Assembly: GCA_002449585.1 (NCBI GenBank)
Contig: DJXD01000009.1
Coordinates: 3,126-34,522, forward strand
Length of the DNA stretch: 31,397 nt
Source of the DNA: Ruminococcus sp. UBA7013
GTDB taxonomy: Bacteria > Bacillota > Clostridia > Oscillospirales > Ruminococcaceae
Direction: 5' to 3'
The stretch's first letter is position 1; every line of letters begins with the position of its first letter. The notes under the pieces were generated by a model. It made no database searches, had not been told where the DNA came from, and worked only from the letters and a program-made list of their open reading frames with translations. Shown one piece after another: positions 7,524-15,800 of this stretch. The position numbers were made by a program, and so were the translations under genes.

Positions 7524-9226
7524 TGATGAACAATAGTATTGACAAAAACCGGATCACCAGTGTCAAAATCAGTTCTAATCTGAAACAGCATTCTGTTTTG
7601 CTTGCGCTTTGCACAGAAGGCGGATTCCAATGGATGCAGGTAAAAGGCGGATGGTATGATATTAACGGAAAAACAGAGGATTTCCCTGCGCAAACCTGCG
7701 AAGTGATTTATGCTGATAAAGAAAAAACACATGCTTCCGTGAAAATCACTCTTCCAGAAATCGCCTTTCTTTGGGATGAAACTTCTCCGGTGATCTGTAA
7801 ATTACAGCTTCATCCTGCTGATAGCGAGCAGAAAATAGAAATTAGCTTTGGCCTGACAGATCTTAAAGCAGATGGTTCAATCTTTATGAATCATGGCCGC
7901 CGGCTCATGCTTCGTAGCGAACGACCTCAAAAAATGCCGGAAGATAAGCAGACATGGCTGAAAATGATGCAAGAATCCAAAGCTTATGGGATTAATCATT
8001 ATCAATTTTTAAACAGCTGTCCGCCAGAAGCAGCATTTGATGCTGCTGATCTGGCTGGTATTTGGATAGAAGCGGAATCAATACCGGAAGCATATCAGAA
8101 TCATCCCAGTATATTCCCATTTCAAAGCCAATTGCAGGAAATTCCTGTTTATCGCAGTTATCCAGATTTTAATCATATTCCGGAATCTGAAACAGAAGCG
8201 TTTTTCAATGATCAAGAACGTTTGAAAAATGCAGGAATGGGAGATCTGGCAGAAGAATTTTTTACTTGTTCCGGAAAGCTGGCTGTACAATGCTATAAAA
8301 AAGAGATAGAATCCATCATGCAGTTGCCCGAAATGGGTGGTTTCTGTCTGCCTTCTGAGGCCTTTTCTCTTGTGAGACATGGGCTAATCTCTCCTGAAAG
8401 ATGGAACGGCTTTTGTTCAGATACGGTTCTGCTTGGTCAATATTCTGATGATGTTCTGACAAATCATCTAAGTATGAATATTTTCATCCGGCATCATGGA
8501 ATATCTTCTATCAACGCTCCTATGCACTATCGTGTAAAGAGAGGGCATGAAATCATTGCAGAATCTGACATTCCTGTTTCTATTCAGGGACAAGGGCTTT
8601 TTGAAATCGGAAAGATTGATCTTGATCTGAAACCAGCAAGTCATGTTCATAAAGTCAGAGTTTTCCTGTCACTGCCCGGCAAAGAGAATTCATATAAGCT
8701 CTGGCAGATGCCGGAAACAGAAATCAAGACATTAGAAAGTACAGAATCGCTTTGTATTACTTCTAATCTGACAGAAATGAAATTCGTTTTGAAATGCGGC
8801 GGCAATGTGCTATATTTTCCGGAACATCTTAAAAATCAGATCCCCAGCGTTTATGAAATCAATGATACGCTAGGTCTAAATATTGATAAACATCATCGTG
8901 CTTTAGGTCAATTTAGATGTGAACGTTGGTCAACTCCTCAATGGCGGGAAATGATCACACATGCAGATTGTGCCGTATTGGATGGCATTCATCTGCATCC
9001 TATTATTCAGATGATTGATAATCCCCAGCGTACTCACAAACTTGGTTTATTATTTGAATGCAATGTGGAAAAAGGAAAATTGCTTATCTGCATGATACGG
9101 CTCTCTGAAATTCTTTCAAAACCCGAAGCAAATCGATTTGCTAAAAGCATTATTGATTATGCATCTTCAGAAGCATTTGCTCCTAAGGAAACATTGACAT
9201 TTTCTCAGCTGGATCAGATTATTTAA
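7523..9226 (+). CDS. Truncated GH2-like glycosidase, probably inactive
   Basis: The protein has 567 residues and no signal peptide, so it is cytoplasmic. It resembles the uncharacterised large GH2 group in its later domains: an Ig-like segment ending in an ISFGLTDLKADG strand, then NHGRRLMLRSERP, KAYGINHYQFLNSCPPEAAFDAADLAGIWIE (barrel start, about 155-185), YPDFNHIPE, DLAEEFFTCSGKLAVQCYK, and the C-terminal IDNPQRTHKLGLLFE region. Two parts normally expected are missing: the N-terminal jelly-roll, and the barrel stretch between NHPS (about 193) and QEIPVY (about 206). The acid/base GNE motif should lie in that stretch. The Glu of QEIPVY aligns with what I recall as the HEIGQY Glu. The start overlaps the leuA stop (TAATG), so translation is probably coupled. 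The reading frame is intact over 1.7 kb, so it is not an obvious pseudogene. GH2 kinship is from memory of the family. Confidence 0.6.
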   Translation: MMNNSIDKNRITSVKISSNLKQHSVLLALCTEGGFQWMQVKGGWYDINGKTEDFPAQTCEVIYADKEKTHASVKITLPEIAFLWDETSPVICKLQLHPADSEQKIEISFGLTDLKADGSIFMNHGRRLMLRSERPQKMPEDKQTWLKMMQESKAYGINHYQFLNSCPPEAAFDAADLAGIWIEAESIPEAYQNHPSIFPFQSQLQEIPVYRSYPDFNHIPESETEAFFNDQERLKNAGMGDLAEEFFTCSGKLAVQCYKKEIESIMQLPEMGGFCLPSEAFSLVRHGLISPERWNGFCSDTVLLGQYSDDVLTNHLSMNIFIRHHGISSINAPMHYRVKRGHEIIAESDIPVSIQGQGLFEIGKIDLDLKPASHVHKVRVFLSLPGKENSYKLWQMPETEIKTLESTESLCITSNLTEMKFVLKCGGNVLYFPEHLKNQIPSVYEINDTLGLNIDKHHRALGQFRCERWSTPQWREMITHADCAVLDGIHLHPIIQMIDNPQRTHKLGLLFECNVEKGKLLICMIRLSEILSKPEANRFAKSIIDYASSEAFAPKETLTFSQLDQII

Positions 9227-9232
9227 CAAAAA

Positions 9233-9261
9233 ATCCCTGCTTTCGGGCTGAAAGCAGGGAT
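9233..9261. terminator. Bidirectional terminator between the GH2-like gene and fprA
   Basis: ATCCCTGCTTTC (9233-9244), five-nt loop, GAAAGCAGGGAT (9250-9261): a perfect 12-bp stem flanked by AAAAA upstream and AAAATTTCTT downstream. It sits between convergent genes and probably serves both. Confidence 0.85.
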
Positions 9262-9269
9262 AAAATTTC

Positions 9270-10430
9270 TTATTGCATAAGCTCTTTGGCCATTGCTTCA
9301 ATCTGTGCAATATTTTCAGATTTAAAGCCAGCATTGATTTTAACAGATGTTTCTAAGAAATTCATATTTTTAGATTTTTCAAACATGCCTTTCATGATCT
9401 TTGCGGCAATGGGAGCCCATGCGCCATTTTCAATAAGGCCGATGGTACGGTTCTGATAATTCCGTTCTGTAAGAGCTTCAATAAAATGCCGCATGAACGG
9501 GAAAATATCACCGTTATAAGTGGTTGTTGCAAGGACTAATTTCCCATAGCGGAAAGCATCTTCTACGGCTTCCGCCATATCTTCACGAGCCAGATCACAT
9601 AAAACGATTTTGGGACAGCCTTTTTCTGTGAGTGTTTCTGCCAATGTTTCAGCGGCTTTTTTGGTATTGCCATACACAGAAGTATAAGCGATCATCACGC
9701 CTGCACTTTCTACGCCATAAGATGACCATGTCTGATATAAATCCAGATAATAACTCAAGTTTTCTTTCAGAACAGGCCCATGTAATGCACAGATAGCTTC
9801 AATTTCCAATGCGGCGGCTTTTTTCAGAACAGCCTGCACTTGTGTGCCAAATTTTCCGACAATGCCGAAATAATATCTTCTTGCTTCGCAAGCCCATTCT
9901 TCCTGAACATCCAGCGCACCGAATTTCCCGAATGCATCCGCAGAGAATAGAACTTTATCTGCACTATCATAAGTAAACATAACTTCCGGCCAATGCACCA
10001 GCGGCGCAAAAAGAAACAGCAGTTCATGCTTCCCTAATGAAAGCTTATCCTGATTAGCAACGATCAGCTTATGTTCACCCAAATCCAGATTTTCAAAGAA
10101 ATTGGCCATCATGCTGAATGTTTTGGTATTGCCAACTACCGTAGTTTCCGGATAGGCTTCCAAAAACTTCACAATATTTGCAGAATGATCCGGTTCCATA
10201 TGCTGAACAATCAGATAATCCGGCTTTCTGCCATTCAATGCTTCTTTCAGCTGGCTGAGCCATTCATCTGTAAAATTTGCATCAACCGTATCCATCACAG
10301 CAATTTTTTCATCCAGAATGACATATGAATTATACGCCATGCCATTAGGAACGGCAAATTGACCTTCGAATAAATCAATATTATGATCATTCACGCCGAT
10401 ATAAATAATATCTTCTGTAATTTTATTCAT
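9270..10430 (-). CDS. fprA: A-type flavoprotein (flavodiiron protein)
   Basis: Flavodiiron proteins reduce O2 to water and/or NO to N2O in anaerobes, a detoxification role in the cytoplasm. The N-terminal metallo-beta-lactamase-like domain (about 1-245) carries the diiron ligands: VQHMEPDHSANI near residue 76-87, LVHWPEVM, SADAFG and CALHGPVL. The C-terminal flavodoxin domain (about 247-386) begins with MIAYTSVYGNTKKAAETLA, the FMN phosphate loop. The length of 386 residues is normal for the A class, which lacks added rubredoxin or reductase domains. It is transcribed alone, divergently from hydF, behind a consensus promoter. Confidence 0.95.
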   Translation of the reverse strand: MNKITEDIIYIGVNDHNIDLFEGQFAVPNGMAYNSYVILDEKIAVMDTVDANFTDEWLSQLKEALNGRKPDYLIVQHMEPDHSANIVKFLEAYPETTVVGNTKTFSMMANFFENLDLGEHKLIVANQDKLSLGKHELLFLFAPLVHWPEVMFTYDSADKVLFSADAFGKFGALDVQEEWACEARRYYFGIVGKFGTQVQAVLKKAAALEIEAICALHGPVLKENLSYYLDLYQTWSSYGVESAGVMIAYTSVYGNTKKAAETLAETLTEKGCPKIVLCDLAREDMAEAVEDAFRYGKLVLATTTYNGDIFPFMRHFIEALTERNYQNRTIGLIENGAWAPIAAKIMKGMFEKSKNMNFLETSVKINAGFKSENIAQIEAMAKELMQ

Positions 10431-10464
10431 GTTAAAATTTTTTCCTTTCTTAGTAATATTATAT

Positions 10465-10493
10465 ATTTTATCACAAAATCACAGATTTGTCAA
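10465..10493 (-). promoter_or_regulatory. Promoter for fprA
   Basis: Minus strand: -35 TTGACA (10488-10493), 17-bp spacer, -10 TAAAAT (10465-10470) preceded by TGA. It shares a 16-base identical block around the -10 with the GGDEF/EAL promoter at 4829-4857. Confidence 0.82.
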
Positions 10494-10514
10494 TGATTTT
10501 TTTGTGAAAAATAA

Positions 10515-10543
10515 TTGACTTGTCTTTGAATTCATGTTATAAT
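10515..10543 (+). promoter_or_regulatory. Promoter for hydF-ispG-polC
   Basis: -35 TTGACT (10515-10520), 17-bp spacer and -10 TATAAT (10538-10543), 30 nt before the hydF start. No other promoter is evident in the short gaps before ispG and polC. Confidence 0.85.
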
Positions 10544-10573
10544 AAAACTAATCTCTCAGAAAGAAGTGATTTT

Positions 10574-11770
10574 ATGAGCATGAATGAAACGCCCTCAGGC
10601 GAGCGCATTCAGATTGCATTTTTTGGAAAAAGAAATGCCGGAAAATCTAGCATTGTCAATGCTGTAACCGGGCAAGATCTTTCTGTTGTTTCGGAGATCG
10701 AAGGCACAACAACAGACCCCGTCTATAAAGCAATGGAATTATTGCCGCTGGGAGCGGTCATGATTGTAGATACTGCCGGAATGGATGATACTGGAGAACT
10801 TGGACAGCTTCGTGTTGAAAAATCTCTCCAGGTTCTTGAAAAAACAGATATTGCCCTTCTTGTCATTGACAGCACAAAAGGGAAATCAGAAACAGATCTG
10901 CATCTGATTTCAGAATTTCAGAAACGAAAAATTCCCTATATTATTATTTATAATAAATCTGATCTGCATGAAGTTTCTGTTGCTTCTATATCTGAAATCA
11001 GTGTCAGTGCAAAGACGGGAAAAAATATCCATGCGTTGAAAGAATTAATTGCGAAACAAGTCTGTCCGTCTTCTAATCCTAAACCTTTGATTTCAGATCT
11101 GATCCAGAAACAAGATTTTCTTGTGCTGGTCATTCCAATTGATGAATCAGCACCAAAAGGCCGGCTGATTCTTCCTCAGCAGCAAGTAATCCGTGCCGCT
11201 TTGGAGGCTGGCGCAGTACCGCTCTGCTGTCAGCCGTCAGAGCTTTCTGACGTATTGCATCATATTGTTCCTCGGATGGTGATTACAGATAGTCAGGCTT
11301 TCGGAAAAGTAGCGCAGATTGTTCCTCAGCAGATTCCCCTGACTTCTTTTTCCATCTTATTTGCCAGATATAAAGGTGATCTGGAAACAGTTGTCAAAGG
11401 GGCAGCGGCTTTGGATCATCTAAAAGAAGGAGATCATATTTTAATCTCAGAAGGCTGTACTCATCATAGACAATGCAATGATATTGGAACGGTTAAGCTT
11501 CCGGCTTGGGTTCAGAATCATGCAGGCTGTCATTTGGAATTTTCCTGGACATCCGGCACAGAATTCCCCCGGATACTTGATGAATATGCATTAATTATTC
11601 ATTGCGGTGCGTGTATGCTTCCTCCAAAAGCAGTGCAATTCCGGCAGAATACGGCATTCGAGCAGGGTATTCCGATTACAAATTATGGAACAGCGATTGC
11701 ACATTGTCATGGAATTCTGAAACGCAGTCTTTCTCTTTTTCCGGAAGTACAGAAATTATTGATTCGTTAA
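10574..11770 (+). CDS. hydF: [FeFe]-hydrogenase H-cluster maturation GTPase HydF
   Basis: HydF is the scaffold on which HydE and HydG build the diiron subcluster before transfer to [FeFe]-hydrogenase. The N-terminal GTPase domain shows the P-loop GKRNAGKSS (about residues 16-24), EGTTTDPV, DTAGMDD and NKSD. The C-terminal iron-sulfur part shows EGCTHHRQ and IIHCGACML, the Cys-His and HCxxC ligands of the 4Fe-4S cluster. The protein has 398 residues, normal for the family. The ATG at 10574 is used because the earlier in-frame ATG at 10520 lies within the promoter; AAGAAGTG precedes the start by 7 nt. It is first in an apparent operon with ispG (33-nt gap) and polC. hydE, hydG and the hydrogenase itself are not in the window. 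Confidence 0.95.
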   Translation: MSMNETPSGERIQIAFFGKRNAGKSSIVNAVTGQDLSVVSEIEGTTTDPVYKAMELLPLGAVMIVDTAGMDDTGELGQLRVEKSLQVLEKTDIALLVIDSTKGKSETDLHLISEFQKRKIPYIIIYNKSDLHEVSVASISEISVSAKTGKNIHALKELIAKQVCPSSNPKPLISDLIQKQDFLVLVIPIDESAPKGRLILPQQQVIRAALEAGAVPLCCQPSELSDVLHHIVPRMVITDSQAFGKVAQIVPQQIPLTSFSILFARYKGDLETVVKGAAALDHLKEGDHILISEGCTHHRQCNDIGTVKLPAWVQNHAGCHLEFSWTSGTEFPRILDEYALIIHCGACMLPPKAVQFRQNTAFEQGIPITNYGTAIAHCHGILKRSLSLFPEVQKLLIR

Positions 11771-11803
11771 TATTATAAAATAATTCTCAGGAGGCGTATT
11801 TTC

Positions 11804-12841
11804 ATGCGAAACATGAAACCTGTAGCAGTGGGCAGCTGTATCCTGAACGGCGAACATATTTATATACAATCTATGCTGAATGTTCGTGCGGAAGATATTC
11901 AGGGAAATGTATCACAGGCTGTGGCATTGGAAGCCGCAGGCTGTGAGATCATCCGGACAGCTGTTCCCAATCTGGAAGCGGTAAAACTGATTCCAGCAAT
12001 CAAAGAAAAAATTAATATTCCACTGGTAGCAGATATTCATTTTGATTATAAAATTGCACTGGAAGCCGCTGCCGCTGGTGTTGATAAAATCCGGATCAAT
12101 CCCGGAAATATTGGTGATATGAGTCGGGTCAAGCAAGTAGCAGAAGCCTGTCAGCAAAGAAACATTCCGATCCGGATCGGCGTGAATTCAGGATCTCTGG
12201 AAAAAGATTTGCTTGCAAAATATGGATCACCAACTCCGGAAGCACTGGTAGAAAGTGCTTTGCATCATGCGGCTATGCTGGAGCGTTTTGATTTTCATGA
12301 TATTGTTATTTCTATTAAATCTTCCGATGTGAATCGAATGATTGACAGTTATCGTCTAGCGGCGGAAAAATGTCCTTATCCTCTGCATCTAGGCGTAACG
12401 GAAGCCGGTACGGAACGCATGGGATTAATCAAATCTGCCATCGGGATTGGTTCTCTTCTTCATGATGGCATAGGGGAAACGATCCGAGTTTCTTTGACAG
12501 ATGATCCTATCAAAGAAATCAAGGCCGCAAAAGATATTTTAAAAAGCATTGGAAAACGTGGCGGCGTACAGATTGTTTCCTGTCCCACATGCGGCAGAAC
12601 ACAGATTGATCTGATTTCCCTCGCAAAACAGGTAGAACAGGCGGCGGAAATGATTGATAAAAATATAAAAATTGCTGTGATGGGCTGTGTTGTCAATGGC
12701 CCAGGAGAAGCAAGAGAAGCAGATATTGGTGTAGCTGGTGGGAATGGGATTGGCATTCTGTTCCGTCATGGCCAGACACTCCGCAGAGTTCCGGAAAATG
12801 AAATTGTTCCGGCTTTGCTGGAAGAAATTCAAAAACTTTGA
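11804..12841 (+). CDS. ispG: 4-hydroxy-3-methylbut-2-enyl diphosphate synthase
   Basis: IspG (GcpE) is the penultimate enzyme of the MEP isoprenoid pathway. It reductively opens MEcPP to HMBPP with a 4Fe-4S cluster. The TIM-barrel N-terminal part shows SMLNVRAEDIQGN, LVADIHFDYKIALEAAA, KIRINPGNIG and IRIGVNSGSLEKDLL. The cluster ligands are seen in SCPTCGRTQIDL and GCVVNGPGEAREADIG. At 345 residues it is the standard short bacterial form. AGGAGG at 11789-11794 gives a strong ribosome binding site. It lies 33 nt after hydF and 21 nt before polC. An ispG-polC order is common in Firmicutes, where dxr and rseP usually precede; here hydF takes that place. Confidence 0.97.
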   Translation: MRNMKPVAVGSCILNGEHIYIQSMLNVRAEDIQGNVSQAVALEAAGCEIIRTAVPNLEAVKLIPAIKEKINIPLVADIHFDYKIALEAAAAGVDKIRINPGNIGDMSRVKQVAEACQQRNIPIRIGVNSGSLEKDLLAKYGSPTPEALVESALHHAAMLERFDFHDIVISIKSSDVNRMIDSYRLAAEKCPYPLHLGVTEAGTERMGLIKSAIGIGSLLHDGIGETIRVSLTDDPIKEIKAAKDILKSIGKRGGVQIVSCPTCGRTQIDLISLAKQVEQAAEMIDKNIKIAVMGCVVNGPGEAREADIGVAGGNGIGILFRHGQTLRRVPENEIVPALLEEIQKL

Positions 12842-12862
12842 TTTACATGATGGGGGTAATTT

Positions 12863-15800
12863 ATGGCAAATGCAACCGTTTCAGAATTACTGAAACAGTA
12901 TTTACAGGATATTCCATCTTCTATAAAATCCGGTGTGATTGAAACTATTCTCTATGATGAAAATAAGCTGCAAAATATTACTTTTGTTGTCAGATTTCCG
13001 GCAGTTGTACCATTCACAGAGATCCTGAAATTTGAAGCCGCTGCCGCTGCCGCTCTTCAGGTGCAGCAATTTCGGCTTGATTGTCGCTATGCATCAGAAT
13101 TATTCAATTTGCAGAGCTATCCGGATACCGTCGCAATGCTGAAAAGAGAAATGCCTATCATCAACGGCTTTCTTAATAAAGCAGATACAGAATTTAAACA
13201 AGATGAGCTAAAAATTATCCTGCATAATGGCGGCTTGCCAATTCTGGAAAAATTTCAGTTCTGCAAACGCTTTTCAGAATTTGTCAAGCTGCATTTTAAT
13301 AAAAATTTAACAGTTTATTTGGAAACAGATCATATTCCGACTGATGTCTTAATGCATCGGCTGGAAGCTTCTGCACGTGTTCAAGAATCTTCCTTGATTC
13401 CTGAACCGCCTGCCGCACCAATAAAACCGCCTTCTGTGATGAATCAGCCTATTCCTGTGGAAACTGTCAAGGGGGAAGATATTCTTATTATAGGCAGACC
13501 CATCCGGAATGACAGCATTTCCATTCCGGAAGCTTTGGCGGAAGTAGATCAAAAAAGCCGGGTTGTTGTATATGGCGATATTTTTGCTGTCGATTCCCGT
13601 GAGGTCAAAGATGGAGAATATAAAGTATTCTCCTGGCAGATTACAGATTTTTCCGGATCTATCAAAGTCAAGCTGTTTGATAAGGCTGAAAAAATAGATG
13701 CTCTGCCATTGAAAGAATTAAAAAATGGTATGAGCATTCTTGTCGCAGGAAAAGTAAAAACAGATTCTTTTGAACATGAACCCATACTTGAACCAGATGC
13801 TATTTTGATCCGTAAGCGCAAGCTAAAACAGGATACCGCAGAAAAAAAGCGTGTTGAATTGCATTGTCATACTAATATGTCTGCTATGGATGCGGTCACA
13901 GATGCTGGAACATTGATTCGTCGGGCGCATGAATGGGGCTTTCCTGCGATTGCAATTACAGATCATGGCATTGTACAAGCATTCCCCGATGCTGCTGCTG
14001 CTGAAAAATCTCTCAAAGATCCTAATTTTAAAGTGATCTATGGCTGTGAAGCCTATGTAATCAATGATTTACAGCCTCAGCATATCTTGAAAGGATCTGA
14101 CAATAGAAATATTCAAGACGAAATCATCGTGTTTGATGTGGAAACAACCGGATTGAATAAATATTATGACCGCCTAACCGAAATCGGTGCCGTTCGGCTA
14201 AAAAATTTACAAGTTATTGATACGTTCAATACGTTTGTGAATCCGGAACAGCATATTCCTGCCAATATCACAGAATTGACCGGAATTTCAGATGAAATGG
14301 TTGCTGATGCCCCCCATGAAGCCGAGGCAGTACGCAAATTTATAGAATTCTGCGGTGATTCTCCTGTGCTCGCCGCACATAATGCCGAGTTTGATACCAG
14401 TTTTATCAATAGCGTGTGTCAGCGGCATGCTATTTCCTTCTTTTATAGCTGGATTGATACATTGATTTTATGTCAATGTGTCCTTCCTCAGATGAATAAG
14501 CATAAGCTTGATTTGGTTGCAAAATATCTGAAACTCGGAAAATTTGAACATCATAGAGCCTCTGATGATGCGCTGATGCTGGCAAAAATCTATATCAACC
14601 TGATGCAGAGACTTGAAAAAGAAAAACAGATCCGAACTTTGCAAGATCTGAATACTTGTATTGAACCTGTGGAAATGAAAAAACGCCGGTCATATCATCA
14701 AATTATTCTCGTCCGGAATCAGGTCGGATTGAAAAATTTATATAAACTGGTATCTTATGGACAATTAAATTGTTTTTATCGTCATCCACAAATTCCTAAA
14801 TCTGTTCTTGAAGAACATCGGGAAGGGCTGATATTTGGCTCTGCCTGTGAAGCAGGGGAATTATTCAACGCAGTTGTTGATAAAAAATCTGATGCAGAAC
14901 TGGAAACACTTGCAAAATTTTATGATTATCTTGAAATTCAGCCAATCGCAAATAATGCATTTATGCTCCGCAAAGGATTGGCCAAAAATGAAGAACAGCT
15001 CAGGGAATATAATCGAAAAATAGTTGCACTCGGCGAAAAATTAAATATTCCTGTCGTTGCTACATGTGATGTTCATTTTCTGGATGAAAAAGACAGCATT
15101 TATAGAAAAATTCTGACAGCCAGTCAGGGCTTTTCCAATGAAGAACAGCCGCCTTTATATCTCCGCACAACCGATGAAATGATTTCAGAATTTGCTTATC
15201 TGGGACAGGAAAAAGCCTATGAAATCGTTGTCAGCAATACACGCCGCATTGCAGATGCATGTGAACATGTATTCCCGATTCCAAAAGGCACTTTCACTCC
15301 CAATATTCCCGGCGCAGAAGAAGATTTAGTTAGAATCACACATGAACGTGCAGAAGAGATCTATGGTTCACCTTTGCCCGATATTGTAGAAAAACGCCTG
15401 ACAAGAGAATTGGATTCTATTATCAAGCATGGCTTTTCTGTATTATACATGATCGCTCAGAAACTGGTTTATAATTCCGAAGCACATGGCTATCATGTTG
15501 GTTCACGTGGCTCTGTCGGCTCTTCTTTCGTGGCATCTATGGCAGGCATTTCAGAAGTCAATCCATTAGTGCCACATTATATTTGTCCGAATCCGGAATG
15601 CAAATATAGTGAATTTATCACAGATGGCAGTTATGGTTCTGGCTTTGATCTCCCTGCTAAAAAATGCCCTAAATGCGGAACAGAACTCAGACATGATGGA
15701 CATGATATTCCATTTGAAACATTTCTGGGATTTGATGGCGATAAAGCACCTGATATTGATCTGAATTTCTCCGGAGAATATCAGTCAGGCGCACATCGCT

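Noticed and set aside
10465..10513. A Rex or FNR operator around TTGTGA in the fprA/hydF intergenic region.
   Set aside because: Only half-sites are present; no second half at the right spacing was found, so no operator is annotated.
10520..10573. An upstream in-frame ATG that would add 18 residues to HydF.
   Set aside because: It falls inside the -35/-10 region of the promoter and so cannot be in the transcript.
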